Of a DNA stretch of 64,000 bases, positions 48,079-60,216 are shown in pieces. The notes beneath the pieces are model-generated. The model ran no database searches, was not told the origin of the DNA, and worked only from the letters and a program-made list of their open reading frames with translations. Numbering within the stretch: position 1 is the stretch's first letter; the number at the start of each line of letters is the position of its first letter. A program made the translations under genes and the position numbers. This DNA comes from Marinobacter lipolyticus SM19 (GTDB lineage: Bacteria; Pseudomonadota; Gammaproteobacteria; Pseudomonadales; Oleiphilaceae): assembly GCF_000397065.2 (NCBI RefSeq), contig NZ_KE007306.1, positions 1 to 64,000 of the forward strand, written 5' to 3'.

Positions 48079-48091
48079 TTATTCGGAATAA
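48079..48091. promoter_or_regulatory. Palindrome between fpr and its LysR regulator
   Basis: TTATTC and GAATAA flank a single G in the 143-base divergent intergenic region, 21 bases before the regulator start. It may be part of a FinR-type binding site or promoter; LysR sites vary, so this is tentative. Confidence 0.3.
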
Positions 48092-48111
48092 TCGATTATA
48101 GTGGCTCACTT

Positions 48112-48993
48112 ATGAAATACAGTTTCCGGCAGCTGGAAGTTTTCCTCGCCGCTGCGCATTTCCAGAATATTACCCGCGCGGCGGAATCCCTTGCCATGTC
48201 GCAATCAGCGGCCAGCAGTGCGCTGAAAGAACTGGAAAACCAGTTCGATATCCAACTCTTCGACCGTGTCGGAAAACGTCTTCAGCTGAATGAACTTGGC
48301 CGCCTTTACCGTCCGAAAGTGGAAGCATTGCTTGCCCAGGCGGGCGAGCTTGAGCAGGCATTCAGCAAACATACGGAAGTCGGCGCGCTGAAAGTCGGCG
48401 CCACGCTCACCATTGGTAACTATCTGGCCGTCGGGGTGATGGCCCAATACATGAATACCCCTACCCATCCCAGGGTTTCCCTGGAGGTAGCCAATACCCG
48501 CACCATCGCCAGGCGTGTCAGTGACTTTGAACTGGATATCGGATTGATAGAAGGGGAACTACAGGCACCTGAACTGGAAGTGATTCCCTGGCGGGAGGAC
48601 GAGCTGGTGGTATTCTGCTCCCCCGGCCACCCACTCGCGAAGAAAAAGAGCCTGGATGACGACGACCTCCGTAACGCCACCTGGGTCATGCGGGAACAGG
48701 GTTCCGGTACACGCCAAAGTTTCGAAAGGGGCGTGCACGGTCTGTTACCGGATCTGAATATCCTGTTGGAGCTGGAGCACACTGAAGCGATCAAACGGGC
48801 GGTGGAAGCTGGATTGGGTATCGGCTGCCTGTCACTGGTCTGCCTGTCGGATGCCTTTCGGCGAGGCAGCCTGGTGCCGTTGAAGGTCCCGGAGTATCGA
48901 CGTTTCGACCGGCAGTTCTACTTTATTCTACACAAGCAGAAATACCGCAGTGCCGGCATCGACGCCTGGATGGAACTGTGCCGGCAATTGTAA
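48112..48993 (+). CDS. finR: LysR-family regulator, FinR-like
   Basis: A 293-residue LysR regulator. The winged helix-turn-helix covers about 1-62 (SFRQLEVFLAAAHFQNITRA is typical, followed by MSQSAASSALKELENQF). The C-terminal inducer domain is complete. The name rests on the divergent fpr gene: in Pseudomonas FinR activates fprA under superoxide or iron-sulfur stress. Without that context it would be only a LysR protein, so the symbol is an inference. Confidence 0.75.
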   Translation: MKYSFRQLEVFLAAAHFQNITRAAESLAMSQSAASSALKELENQFDIQLFDRVGKRLQLNELGRLYRPKVEALLAQAGELEQAFSKHTEVGALKVGATLTIGNYLAVGVMAQYMNTPTHPRVSLEVANTRTIARRVSDFELDIGLIEGELQAPELEVIPWREDELVVFCSPGHPLAKKKSLDDDDLRNATWVMREQGSGTRQSFERGVHGLLPDLNILLELEHTEAIKRAVEAGLGIGCLSLVCLSDAFRRGSLVPLKVPEYRRFDRQFYFILHKQKYRSAGIDAWMELCRQL

Positions 48994-49000
48994 CCCGGTA

Positions 49001-49618
49001 TCAGGCCATTACCGGCCCACTGTGAAATCGGAACTCCTGGTCCGGCTCTTCGATCAGTTTTTGCTCCAGGGCCAGAAACACACTGACCCGATCATCCACC
49101 GGACCATTATTGGCCTGCTCCGCCAGGGTCAGGTAGTCCTGGTAATGGCGGGCTTCAGACTTTAAAAGGCCGGTATAGAAATCGGCCAGCTTCTCATCGA
49201 GATGCAGCGCCAGCGCGGCAAAGCGCTCGCAGGAGCGGGCCTCGATAATGGCACCGACAATCAGGACATCCACCAGTCGGCCGGGGTCTTCGGTCCGCAC
49301 TTCCTGCCTTAATCCTGCGGCATAGCGGGCCGGGCTCAGGTGACCGTATTCCACTCCCCGCCTGTTCATAATAGCCAGCACCTGCTCGAAATGACGCAAC
49401 TCTTCCCGCGCCAGTCGCGACATCCTGTTCAGCAGATCGGAATTGTCCACGTACCGGTACATCAGACTTAACGCAGTCGACGCGGCTTTTTTCTCACAAT
49501 GGGCGTGATCAATCAGCATCAGGTCCTGATTGGCCAGGGCGTTCTCAATCCAGCGCTGAGGCGTGCGGCAGGGCAAAAAATCATGAATGTCTTGCAGGGC
49601 TTCAATCATGGCAAACAT
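49001..49618 (-). CDS. miaE: tRNA-(ms2io6A37) hydroxylase
   Basis: A ferritin-like diiron enzyme of about 205 residues that hydroxylates the isopentenyl group of ms2i6A at position 37 of tRNA. Iron ligands appear in HCEKKAASTALSLMYRY, REELRHFEQVL, IEARSCERFAAL and SEARHYQDYL. The start is uncertain: 49618 (MFAMIEALQD) or 49609; the longest frame (49681) adds a non-homologous head. No clear ribosome site was seen. It is convergent with the LysR gene. Confidence 0.88.
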   Translation of the reverse strand: MFAMIEALQDIHDFLPCRTPQRWIENALANQDLMLIDHAHCEKKAASTALSLMYRYVDNSDLLNRMSRLAREELRHFEQVLAIMNRRGVEYGHLSPARYAAGLRQEVRTEDPGRLVDVLIVGAIIEARSCERFAALALHLDEKLADFYTGLLKSEARHYQDYLTLAEQANNGPVDDRVSVFLALEQKLIEEPDQEFRFHSGPVMA

Positions 49619-49803
49619 CGGGTCGGAACAACGGGCCGGGGAGTATACACCACATAACAGAGCACTCCGAGCTCTGTCCATCTTAACTTTGTAAGGGGTT
49701 TCCTATAGAATGCAGCGCCAGTTTAAAACCTTTTCCGTATAAAACTTCCGCCAGGCAATGATGCCGACCGCGCGGGACATTCCAACTGATGAGGGTCCAT
49801 ATC

Positions 49804-52398
49804 GTGTTAGAAGCCTATCGTGAACACGTTGCAGAACGTGAAGCTCTGGGTATTCCCCCAAAGCCTCTGAATGCAGAGCAGACCGCCGCACTGGTCGAGC
49901 TCCTTAAAAATCCTCCTGCCGGTGAAGAAGAAACTCTCGTTTATCTTCTGGAAAACCGCATTCCGCCAGGTGTCGACGAAGCCGCTTATGTAAAAGCCGC
50001 TTTCCTGACTGCCATTGTTAAAGGCGAAGCCAGCTCTCCCCTGCTGGACAAAGAGAAAGCCGTCAAACTGCTGGGTATGATGCAGGGTGGCTACAACATC
50101 GCCACTCTGGTTGACCTGCTGGATGATTCCGAACTGGCCGAACTGGCCGGTGAACAGCTCAAGCGCACCCTGCTGATGTTTGACGCGTTCAACGACGTCA
50201 AGGAAAAGATGGACGCCGGCAACGCCGTTGCCAAGGCTGTGGTTGAATCCTGGGCCAACGCCGAGTGGTTCACCAACAAGAAGAAGGTTCCCGAGAGCAC
50301 CAAGATGGTGGTGTTCAAGGTCACTGGCGAAACCAACACTGACGACCTGTCTCCGGCTCCGGATGCCTGGTCCCGCCCGGACATCCCGCTGCACGCCCGC
50401 GCTGCCTACAAAATGGAACGCGATGGCCTGAAGCCGGAAGAGCCCGGCGTCACTGGACCGATGAGCCAGATCGACGAAATCAAGGCCAAGGGCCTGCCTG
50501 TCGCCTTCGTGGGTGACGTTGTCGGTACCGGCTCCTCACGTAAATCTGCCACCAACTCCGTGCTGTGGTTCTTCGGTGAAGACATCCCGGGTGTACCGAA
50601 CAAGCGTGCCGGCGGTGTCTGTATCGGTAACAAGGTTGCCCCGATCTTCTTCAACACCATGGAAGACGCGGGCGCTCTGGTATTCGAAGCCCCGGTAGAC
50701 GATCTGAACATGGGCGACGTCATCGAGATCCGTCCGTACGAAGGCAAGATTCTGAACGAAGCCGGCGAAACCCTCTCCGAGTTCAACTTCAAGTCCGACG
50801 TGATCCTGGACGAAGTTCAGGCCGGCGGCCGGATTCCGCTGATCATCGGCCGTGGCCTGACCGCCAAGGCGCGCGCTGCTCTGGGCCTGGGCGCGACTGA
50901 CATTTTCCGTCTGCCAACAGATCCGGAAGCCGGCACCAAGGGCTTCACCCTGGGCCAGAAGATGGTTGGCAAGGCCTGCGGCCTGGAAGAAGGCAAAGGC
51001 GTTCGTCCTGGCACCTACTGCGAGCCACACATGACTACCGTCGGTTCCCAGGACACCACTGGCCCGATGACCCGTGACGAGCTGAAAGACCTGGCGTGTC
51101 TGGGCTTCCAGGCCGACCTGGTGATGCAGTCGTTCTGTCACACCGCCGCGTATCCGAAGCCGGTTGACGTTGAAATGCAGCACACCATGCCGGACTTCAT
51201 CCAGACCCGTGGCGGTGTTGCCCTGCGTCCGGGTGACGGTATCATCCACTCCTGGCTGAACCGCATGCTGCTGCCGGACACCGTCGGTACCGGTGGTGAC
51301 TCCCACACCCGCTTCCCGATGGGCATCTCCTTCCCGGCCGGTTCCGGCCTGGTGGCGTTTGCTGCTGCTACCGGCGTTATGCCTCTGGATATGCCGGAAT
51401 CCGTTCTGGTTCGCTTCAAAGGCGAAATGCAGCCGGGTATCACCCTGCGTGACCTGGTACACGCGATTCCGCTGTACGGCATCAAGCAAGGCATGCTGAC
51501 CGTTGAGAAGAAAGGCAAGATCAACGAATTCTCCGGTCGCATCCTGGAAATCGAAGGCCTTGAGCACCTGACCGTTGAGCAGGCGTTCGAGCTGTCCGAC
51601 GCCTCCGCCGAGCGTTCCGCAGCCGGTTGTACCATCAACCTGTCTGAAGAGTCTGTGGCCGAGTACCTGCGTTCGAACATCACCATGCTGCGCTGGATGA
51701 TTGCCGAAGGTTACGGCGATCCGCGTACCCTGGAGCGTCGCGCCAAGCAGATGGAAGAGTGGATTGCCGATCCGAAGCTGATGCGTGCTGACAAAGACGC
51801 CGAATACGCTCACGTGGTGGAAATCGATCTGGCCGACATCAAAGAGCCGATCGTATGCTGCCCGAACGACCCGGACGACGCCAAGTTCCTGTCCGAAGTC
51901 GCTGGCGACAAGGTGGACGAAGTGTTCATCGGCTCCTGCATGACCAACATCGGTCACTTCCGCGCAGCCGGAAAACTGCTGGAGATGAACAAGGAACCGC
52001 TGAAGACCCGCCTGTGGATGTCTCCGCCGACCAAGATGGACCAGGCCCAGTTGATGGAAGAAGGCTACTTCAACACCTACGGCACCGCCGGTGTACGCAC
52101 CGAGATGCCGGGCTGCTCCCTGTGCATGGGTAACCAGGCACGTGTAGCTGCCAAGTCCACGGTGCTGTCCACCTCCACCCGTAACTTCCCGAACCGTCTG
52201 GGCGATGGTGCCAACGTGTACCTGACCTCTGCGGAACTGGCGGCTGTAGGTGCAGTACTCGGCAAACTCCCCTCCCCGGCGGAGTACATGGAGTACGCCA
52301 AGGACCTGAACAGCATGTCGAAAGAGATCTACAAGTATCTCAACTTCGACCAGATGGAGAACTACACCAAGAAGGCATCTGAAGCGAACGTTGCTTAA
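49804..52398 (+). CDS. acnB: Aconitate hydratase B
   Basis: An 864-residue TCA-cycle enzyme that isomerises citrate to isocitrate through a [4Fe-4S] cluster. The order of domains, with the HEAT-like domain first ([19 protein letters not shown]), is that of AcnB. Cluster cysteines lie in [15 protein letters not shown] (upstream context), and [11 protein letters not shown], and the swivelling domain has [11 protein letters not shown]. The likely start is GTG at 49804, where E. coli AcnB also begins; an ATG at 49789 is in frame. A TTAACT/TATAGA pair at 49683-49709, 15 bases apart, is a weak promoter candidate. A clear terminator follows. Confidence 0.97.
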   Translation: MLEAYREHVAEREALGIPPKPLNAEQTAALVELLKNPPAGEEETLVYLLENRIPPGVDEAAYVKAAFLTAIVKGEASSPLLDKEKAVKLLGMMQGGYNIATLVDLLDDSELAELAGEQLKRTLLMFDAFNDVKEKMDAGNAVAKAVVESWANAEWFTNKKKVPESTKMVVFKVTGETNTDDLSPAPDAWSRPDIPLHARAAYKMERDGLKPEEPGVTGPMSQIDEIKAKGLPVAFVGDVVGTGSSRKSATNSVLWFFGEDIPGVPNKRAGGVCIGNKVAPIFFNTMEDAGALVFEAPVDDLNMGDVIEIRPYEGKILNEAGETLSEFNFKSDVILDEVQAGGRIPLIIGRGLTAKARAALGLGATDIFRLPTDPEAGTKGFTLGQKMVGKACGLEEGKGVRPGTYCEPHMTTVGSQDTTGPMTRDELKDLACLGFQADLVMQSFCHTAAYPKPVDVEMQHTMPDFIQTRGGVALRPGDGIIHSWLNRMLLPDTVGTGGDSHTRFPMGISFPAGSGLVAFAAATGVMPLDMPESVLVRFKGEMQPGITLRDLVHAIPLYGIKQGMLTVEKKGKINEFSGRILEIEGLEHLTVEQAFELSDASAERSAAGCTINLSEESVAEYLRSNITMLRWMIAEGYGDPRTLERRAKQMEEWIADPKLMRADKDAEYAHVVEIDLADIKEPIVCCPNDPDDAKFLSEVAGDKVDEVFIGSCMTNIGHFRAAGKLLEMNKEPLKTRLWMSPPTKMDQAQLMEEGYFNTYGTAGVRTEMPGCSLCMGNQARVAAKSTVLSTSTRNFPNRLGDGANVYLTSAELAAVGAVLGKLPSPAEYMEYAKDLNSMSKEIYKYLNFDQMENYTKKASEANVA

Positions 52399-52424
52399 GA
52401 CCTGACCTTCAAGGTTCAACTCCA

Positions 52425-52455
52425 CAAAAACGCCAGCCCTCGGGCTGGCGTTTTT
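52425..52455 (+). terminator. Terminator of acnB
   Basis: CGCCAGCC (52431-52438) and GGCTGGCG (52443-52450) form an eight-pair stem followed by five T; five A precede it. Confidence 0.92.
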
Positions 52456-52501
52456 ATTAGTGTTAGATAAACCTGTGTACCCCCGAGCCACCCCAGGCAA
52501 A

Positions 52502-52528
52502 GAAAAGGGCCCCCGAAGGAGCCCCTAT
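52502..52528 (-). terminator. Terminator of putP
   Basis: On the minus strand GGGCTCC and GGGGCCC pair (one G-T pair) around a TTC loop, followed by a T-rich run. Confidence 0.75.
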
Positions 52529-52556
52529 CATTACTCTGAGCCTTGTAAGCGCTCTC

Positions 52557-54047
52557 TTACCGGGTGATGTGCTGATACTCGCCGGCATCTTCTGTTGCAA
52601 GACTAACCACCATGATGGCAACCCAGGCAGCGATGAAGCCAGGAATGATCTCGTATACGCCCGGACCACCCATAAATTCGCCATTCCAGCCCAGTGAGAT
52701 CCAAATGATAACGGTAGCCGCACCGGCAACCATTCCTGCAATAGCGCCTGCGCCGTTAGTGCGCGACCACATCAGTGACAGGATGATCAGCGGGCCGAAG
52801 GCTGCACCGAAGCCTGCCCAGGCGTTACTGACCAGCGCCAGAACCTGAGAGTTCGGATCAGATGCAATCACTGCCGCAACCAGACCAACCAGTATGACGC
52901 AGACCCGGCCTACATTGACACATTCCTTGTCTCCCGCTTCCTTACGCAGGAACAGGCGATAGAAGTCCTCCGTCAGCGAAGAAGATGACACCAGCAACTG
53001 ACTGGAGATGGTACTCATAACCGCAGCGAGCAAAGCAGCGTATAGGAAACCAGTGATCAGAGGGTGGAACAGCAAGTCCGACAGGATGATAAAAATGGTT
53101 TCAGGGTCCTGGATATCCAGACCGTTGCGGATCGCGTAAGCCCGACCGAACACACCCAGAGAGACAGCGCCAATCAAGGAGATAGTCATCCAGCCCATGC
53201 CGATGTTACGGGCAATCGGAACGTCTTTCAGAGTGCGAATAGCCATGAATCGCACAATGATGTGCGGCTGACCGAAATAACCGAGGCCCCAGGTAACTGC
53301 TGACAGCCAACCTATAAAGGTTAGTCCCTCTGTCCACGATAGTAGTGTGGGATCGACTTCATTCAGGGTTTGTGACGCCTGGGCAAAGCCGCCGCCGCCT
53401 TCGCCAAAGAGCACAACCGCCGGCATAATCACCAGAGCCAGCATCATAATGCAGCCTTGCACGAAGTCCGTCATGCTAACCGCCAGGAAGCCGCCAACCA
53501 CTGTATAGGCAAGTACCACGCCCAGCGTGATCACGATACCAACGGCATAGTCACTCAGGCCACCGAAATTGAAAATTCCGGAAAACGCACTTTCGAATAG
53601 CTTACCACCGGCAACCAGCCCGGACGCAGTGTAAACCGCGAAGAAGATAACGATCACGACAGCGGATACCGTTCTCAACGACAGTGCCTGCGTCGGAAAC
53701 CGGTTTGCCAAGAAGGACGGAATGGTAATCGCATTGCCATAGTGAACCGTCTGTTCACGAAGGCGTGGCGCTACCAGAGTCCAGTTAAAGAACGCACCCA
53801 CGAGCAGGCCGATGCCGATCCAGGCCGAACCCAGCCCCGATACAAACAGCGCCCCGGGCAAGCCCAGGAGCAACCAACCGCTCATATCCGAAGCACCAGC
53901 CGACAAAGCGGCCACTTTTGGACTGAGGGCTCGCCCACCCAACATATAATCTTCGGATGACGACGTAGCTCTGCGCATGGCATAAACGCCGATGGCGATC
54001 ATGAGCGCAAAATAAAGAAAGAGACTAATCCAAATACCAATAGCCAT
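52557..54047 (-). CDS. putP: Sodium/proline symporter
   Basis: A 496-residue sodium:solute symporter of the inner membrane importing proline. The SSS-family segments SSSEDYMLGGRALSPKVAAL (helix 1-2 loop) and ASDMSGWLLLGLPGALF are present, followed by about 12-13 helices. GGAGGAG before the ATG at 54047 fixes the start; an in-frame start at 54065 is less likely. It lies downstream of putA on the same strand with about 210 bases between; nothing else is visible in that gap. Confidence 0.94.
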   Translation of the reverse strand: MAIGIWISLFLYFALMIAIGVYAMRRATSSSEDYMLGGRALSPKVAALSAGASDMSGWLLLGLPGALFVSGLGSAWIGIGLLVGAFFNWTLVAPRLREQTVHYGNAITIPSFLANRFPTQALSLRTVSAVVIVIFFAVYTASGLVAGGKLFESAFSGIFNFGGLSDYAVGIVITLGVVLAYTVVGGFLAVSMTDFVQGCIMMLALVIMPAVVLFGEGGGGFAQASQTLNEVDPTLLSWTEGLTFIGWLSAVTWGLGYFGQPHIIVRFMAIRTLKDVPIARNIGMGWMTISLIGAVSLGVFGRAYAIRNGLDIQDPETIFIILSDLLFHPLITGFLYAALLAAVMSTISSQLLVSSSSLTEDFYRLFLRKEAGDKECVNVGRVCVILVGLVAAVIASDPNSQVLALVSNAWAGFGAAFGPLIILSLMWSRTNGAGAIAGMVAGAATVIIWISLGWNGEFMGGPGVYEIIPGFIAAWVAIMVVSLATEDAGEYQHITR

Positions 54048-54260
54048 GAAACTCCTCCAGTTCAAATGGGACGGAACCCGTTCCGCCCGTGTGGTGCGCT
54101 TACCATGTTGATTGCGGTAGTCGCACCCTTTGTTGTTTTATCGCTTTTTCCTGATCCCGTGATAGTGCGCTGCTGTCTTTAACGCCGGCCTCTGAATCTC
54201 GATACTTACCTCCGTTTCGTTCGGTTTTTATTATGCTCCACTCTGAGAGCATAGCGCTCT

Positions 54261-57200
54261 TCAAACCCTTTCGATTCCAAGGGACAGTAGCGACGCATTG
54301 CCGCCTACCGCCGTGGTATTAATGGTGCGGGTACGCTCGGTGGCGAACCTCAGCAGGTAATGCGGGCCACCTGCTTTCGGGCCGGTGCCGGAAAGGCCAC
54401 GCCCGCCGAATGGCTGCACACCAACCACAGCACCGACCTGGTTGCGGTTGATGTAGCAGTTGCCCACCTTTACCCGTTGTTCAATATAGGCCGCCGTGCT
54501 TTCACTGCGACTGTGAATGCCCAGCGTCAGGCCGTAACCGGCGCTGTTGATCTCATCGATGACCTCGTCGAGCTTCTCGGCTTTGTAACGCACAACATGA
54601 AGGATAGGACCAAAATGCTCAGTCTTCAGCTCATGGATGCCGGAAATGCCGTAGGCCGAAGGGGCAATAAAGTAACCAGCCTGACAGGCAGGGGGAACTG
54701 GCGCCCTGGCAATGAATCTGGCACTGCTTTCCAGTTCCTGAAGATGTTGTTGCAGAGCGGACTGTGCCTCTTCATCAATAACCGGGCCGACATCCGTGCT
54801 GTAAAGTTCCGGGTTACCAACAGACAATTCCCGCATCGCCCCTGCCAGTAACGTTTCCATTCGCTCTGCCACGTCCTGTTGCAGATACAGCACCCGAAGC
54901 GCTGAACACCGTTGGCCGGCACTGGCAAAGGCTGACTGCAGCACATCCTGCACCACCTGCTCAGGCAGTGCGCTGCTGTCCACAATCATGGCATTCTGAC
55001 CGCCGGTTTCCGCGATCAGGGGTACAATCGGCCCCTCACGCAAGGCCAGAGTACGGTTGAGAATGTGAGCAACCTGGGTAGATCCGGTGAAGGCGATGCC
55101 GGCAATCCTGGGGTCCGGGGTCAGTTTGCCGCCAATCGTTCCGCCATCACCGGGTAACAGTTGAATAACATCCGGCGGGAATCCAGCTTCCAGCATCAGC
55201 TCCGTTGCCCGGTGGGCCAACAGGCTTGTTTTCTCCGCCGGTTTGGCAATCACAGTATTACCAGCAACCAGCGCCGCCATGATTTGGCCCGTGAATATGG
55301 CCAGAGGAAAATTCCAGGGGCTGATACAGAGAAACACGCCCCGCCCCTCCATATACAGTTCATTGCTCTCACCGGTCGGCCCTGGCAGAGCGATGGCTTT
55401 GCCAAATCGGGCGCGCCCCTGGATGGCGTAATAGCGACAGAAGTCTACAGCTTCACGAACTTCGTCAATGCCATCCTGCATGGTTTTACCCGCTTCACGG
55501 CAACAGATAGCCATGAGCTCTTCCATGTGGGCTTCCATCAGATCGGCGTACTTTTCGAGGCAGCGTGCGCGATCCTCTACCGGGCGTTCGCTCCACTTCC
55601 GGAAGCCTGATGCAGCAACCTCCACAGCTTCTGCTGCATGAGATTCATTGGCCCACACCACATACCCTACGGACTGAGTCTGATCGTAAGGCGACCGAAC
55701 TTCCGAGCGTTCTCCATCCCGACGGCGAGTACCGTTGATAACCGGACCGGCGTCCCAACTGGTGTTACGCCACTCCGCCAGATGACTCATCAGTGGATTC
55801 AGGTGGGCGGCGATGTGAATGTTCAGTCCTTTTGAATTCCTGCGCTCTCCACCGTAGATTTCCGTCGGCAAGGGGATGCGATCGTTTGGCAGCGAATCGT
55901 ACTTCTGTAGCTCCTGAACCGGGTCCTGCACCAGGGCTTCGATCGGTGTAGCGGCATCCACCAGGCGATGTACGAACGATGAGTTGGCACCATTTTCCAG
56001 TAAGCGGCGCACCAGATAGGGCAGCAGGTCCTTGTGGGCACCGACGGGGGCATAGATACGAACCGGAATGTCATGCTTCTGGAGAATGCCGTTGTAAAGG
56101 GCGTCCCCCATGCCATGCAGGCGCTGGAACTCGATTTTCCGCCCTTTGTTCTTTGACATTGCCAATACCGAAGCCACGGTATGGGCATTGTGACTGGCCA
56201 GTTGGGGGTACAGGGCACCGTCGGTGTAATCGCTCAAAAGATAGCGAAGGCACGCCAGATAGGATGTGTCCGTGGCTTCCTTACGGGTAAAAACCGGATA
56301 GCTGTCGAGGCCCAGCTGTTGGCAGATCTTGATCTCGGTGTCCCAGTAAGCACCCTTGACCAGTCGAATCGGAATTTCGTCACCCTGCTCTTTTGCCAGC
56401 CTGGTCAGCCAACACAGCACAGGCAATGCACGTTTGGAGTAGGCCTGAATAACCAGACCAAACCCACCCCAACCTTTTGTAATCCTTGATGTATATACTT
56501 TCTCGAACAGCTTGAGGGAGAGCTCAAGTCGATCCATCTCTTCTGCATCGATGGTGATGGACACTCCCTTTTCCCGCGCCACTTCCAACAATCCACCAAC
56601 GGTTTGCGCCAACTCCTTGAGGACCCTTTCTTCCTGGGCCACTTCATAACGTGGATGCAATGCAGACAACTTGATGGAAATGGACGGCGCCGGTGCCCCG
56701 TCCCGGGGATAGGTATCGTTGCCTACAGACTCAATGGCACGCAGGTAATCCTGCAAATAGCGCTCAGCATCCGCCTTGGTCAAGGCTGCTTCGCCAAGCA
56801 TGTCGAAGGAGTAGGTATAGCCCATGTCACGATATTCACAGGCATTCTTCAGGGCTTCGTCAATATCCCGCCCCAACACGAATTGCTTCCCCATAATTGC
56901 CATGGCGCGGTACATGGCACTGCGGATGACAGGTTCGCCGCTACGTTTGACCAGCCGCTTCCAGATGCTGGAAGGGGATCCATCCAGGCGCTTGTCCATC
57001 TTGACCACATGCCCGGTGAGCAGTAACCCCCAGGTGGAGGCATTGACCAGTGTGGATTCACTGCGACCGACATGTTTCTGCCAGTCAGCCACTGACATTT
57101 TGTCTTCAATCAGAGCGTCCGCAGTGTACTTGTCAGGGATTCGCATCAGGGCTTCAGCCAGACACATCAACAGGATGCCTTCCTCAGTGTCCAGGCTGTA

Positions 57201-57440
57201 TTCCTGTAGCAACGCATCCACCATATGGACGGCGTCATCCTGATCACGCACCTGTTTGATGAGTGCAGTGGCCGTTTCGGTAACCGCACGTTGTTCAGCG
57301 GCATCACTCTGGGCCAGGGGGATTAACTCGTTCAGGTAGCAGGTTTCATCAACCGCATAGTTTCCGGTAATGCCCTCCCAGAAACAGGATCGCGACTGCT
57401 CCTGGAATGCCGGCTCAAGAACCTTGCTTGCACTGAACAT
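54261..57440 (-). CDS. putA: Bifunctional proline dehydrogenase / glutamate-gamma-semialdehyde dehydrogenase
   Basis: A 1059-residue enzyme turning proline into glutamate in two steps. The N-terminal arm leads into the FAD-dependent proline dehydrogenase barrel (about 180-480; SISIKLSALHPRYE, RLVKGAYWDTEIK). The aldehyde dehydrogenase part (about 560-1050) has FTGSTQVAHILNR and the catalytic cysteine in SAGQRCSALRVLY. The ribbon-helix-helix DNA-binding domain of E. coli PutA (1320 residues) is absent, so it should not repress its own operon. AAGGGG lies seven bases before the ATG at 57440; another ATG at 57446 is too close to it. A long palindrome at 57583-57609 lies upstream. Confidence 0.95.
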   Translation of the reverse strand: MFSASKVLEPAFQEQSRSCFWEGITGNYAVDETCYLNELIPLAQSDAAEQRAVTETATALIKQVRDQDDAVHMVDALLQEYSLDTEEGILLMCLAEALMRIPDKYTADALIEDKMSVADWQKHVGRSESTLVNASTWGLLLTGHVVKMDKRLDGSPSSIWKRLVKRSGEPVIRSAMYRAMAIMGKQFVLGRDIDEALKNACEYRDMGYTYSFDMLGEAALTKADAERYLQDYLRAIESVGNDTYPRDGAPAPSISIKLSALHPRYEVAQEERVLKELAQTVGGLLEVAREKGVSITIDAEEMDRLELSLKLFEKVYTSRITKGWGGFGLVIQAYSKRALPVLCWLTRLAKEQGDEIPIRLVKGAYWDTEIKICQQLGLDSYPVFTRKEATDTSYLACLRYLLSDYTDGALYPQLASHNAHTVASVLAMSKNKGRKIEFQRLHGMGDALYNGILQKHDIPVRIYAPVGAHKDLLPYLVRRLLENGANSSFVHRLVDAATPIEALVQDPVQELQKYDSLPNDRIPLPTEIYGGERRNSKGLNIHIAAHLNPLMSHLAEWRNTSWDAGPVINGTRRRDGERSEVRSPYDQTQSVGYVVWANESHAAEAVEVAASGFRKWSERPVEDRARCLEKYADLMEAHMEELMAICCREAGKTMQDGIDEVREAVDFCRYYAIQGRARFGKAIALPGPTGESNELYMEGRGVFLCISPWNFPLAIFTGQIMAALVAGNTVIAKPAEKTSLLAHRATELMLEAGFPPDVIQLLPGDGGTIGGKLTPDPRIAGIAFTGSTQVAHILNRTLALREGPIVPLIAETGGQNAMIVDSSALPEQVVQDVLQSAFASAGQRCSALRVLYLQQDVAERMETLLAGAMRELSVGNPELYSTDVGPVIDEEAQSALQQHLQELESSARFIARAPVPPACQAGYFIAPSAYGISGIHELKTEHFGPILHVVRYKAEKLDEVIDEINSAGYGLTLGIHSRSESTAAYIEQRVKVGNCYINRNQVGAVVGVQPFGGRGLSGTGPKAGGPHYLLRFATERTRTINTTAVGGNASLLSLGIERV

Positions 57441-57582
57441 AGGCATACCCCTTACAGATTCCGGAACGGTCCTCCGGTATCCCACATGATGTTTTCAGGT
57501 CTGGAAGCGGCTCCTTGATTCCGGCAGCGCCCTGACGATAGTCAACTCATCGTGTAAGTTAGTATTACTACGGATCTCAGGC

Positions 57583-57609
57583 TTACAAAATCCTACGATT
57601 CTTTTGTAA
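57583..57609. promoter_or_regulatory. Inverted repeat between putA and the AraC regulator gene
   Basis: TTACAAAA (57583-57590) and TTTTGTAA (57602-57609) form a perfect eight-base inverted repeat with an 11-base centre, about 145 bases before the putA start. AraC proteins usually bind direct repeats, so the binding protein is uncertain. Confidence 0.4.
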
Positions 57610-57624
57610 ATTCGTCCGAAACTG

Positions 57625-57644
57625 CTGATTTTTAGTAAAATCAG
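57625..57644 (-). terminator. Hairpin at the end of the AraC regulator gene
   Basis: CTGATTTT (57625-57632) and AAAATCAG (57637-57644) form a perfect eight-pair stem with a four-base loop overlapping the stop codon. There is no long T tract after it, so termination is only possible. Confidence 0.35.
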
Positions 57645-58420
57645 GCGACTTTTTCACCTAATCGTAACTTGGTGGGAGTAGTGCCCTTATATTTTCTCAG
57701 CGCATTGGTCAGGGCACCCTGGGATGAAAATCCGGTCCGGTAACTGATTTCAGACACCGAAAGTCCGGAGGAAAGGAGTAGCTGCGCCGCCTGATCAAGA
57801 CGGGTCTGCAACAGGAATTGGTGAGGGGTAATCCCGGTCACTTCCCGGAACATTTCATGGAACCTGCTGACACTCAGGCATGCCACGCCCGCCAGGTCGG
57901 TGACCGTTATCTTGCGATGCAGATTTTCCATGATATAGCGGCGGATGGTGTCCGGCCGGATAGTATGACGATTAGCCTTTACCGGCCGCCCATCGTTCAG
58001 TCGTTCCGCCATGCAATGCAGGATACTGGCCGCCAGATGCTGCTTGAGACCTTCGTTTTCCGGCGCCCGGTCAAACTCACCTGCGGTGAACTGGACCAGC
58101 CCTTGCAGTTTATTGTCCATATCCAGGGTTCTTGGTCGTTCAAACAGGGGCGCCAGCCGCTCGTATTCTGCGTGAGCGGGGGTGTTTATGGCGGGCATGT
58201 AAGGGTCAAGATTGATGACCAGAACATGGTTCTGGTTATCACCGCAATAGTCGTGACGGGCTTCCGTGGGCACCAGGCAAGCTCGCCAGGTATCCAGGTG
58301 GGAACCGGTGCCGTCCACGCTCAGGTCTGCCTCTCCCCTCACACCCACGACGATCTGATGATGCTCATGGCGATGCTGGTGTGACGCTATGGGGAGTTTC
58401 AACAAGCGTGCGTTTAACAT
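57641..58420 (-). CDS. AraC-family regulator, probably of proline use
   Basis: A 259-residue protein. The N-terminal cupin-like sensing domain (about 10-130) has the histidine-rich start SHQHRHEHHQIVVGVRGEA. The C-terminal double helix-turn-helix (about 155-250) has DLAGVACLSVSRFHEMFREV and SVSEISYRTGFSSQGALTNA. It lies directly upstream of putA on the same strand, with a 200-base gap, and putA lacks its own DNA-binding domain. By context it is the counterpart of PruR, the proline-utilisation activator of Pseudomonas; this is inference. Confidence 0.82.
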   Translation of the reverse strand: MLNARLLKLPIASHQHRHEHHQIVVGVRGEADLSVDGTGSHLDTWRACLVPTEARHDYCGDNQNHVLVINLDPYMPAINTPAHAEYERLAPLFERPRTLDMDNKLQGLVQFTAGEFDRAPENEGLKQHLAASILHCMAERLNDGRPVKANRHTIRPDTIRRYIMENLHRKITVTDLAGVACLSVSRFHEMFREVTGITPHQFLLQTRLDQAAQLLLSSGLSVSEISYRTGFSSQGALTNALRKYKGTTPTKLRLGEKVA

Positions 58421-58527
58421 ACCCGGTTTCCGGACTTCTTTTGAGAATGTAACTCAATTAAAGCAGATCAGGTCAAAACTTGCACGAAATTGACCGAAAC
58501 GTCGATATTACACCGACAACGGAGCCA

Positions 58528-60215
<1,688 letters not shown>

Positions 60216-60216
60216 A

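Noticed and set aside
50536-52500. 654-codon frame antisense to acnB
   Set aside because: It is a mirror frame of a highly expressed gene with strong codon bias; the protein is not recognisable.
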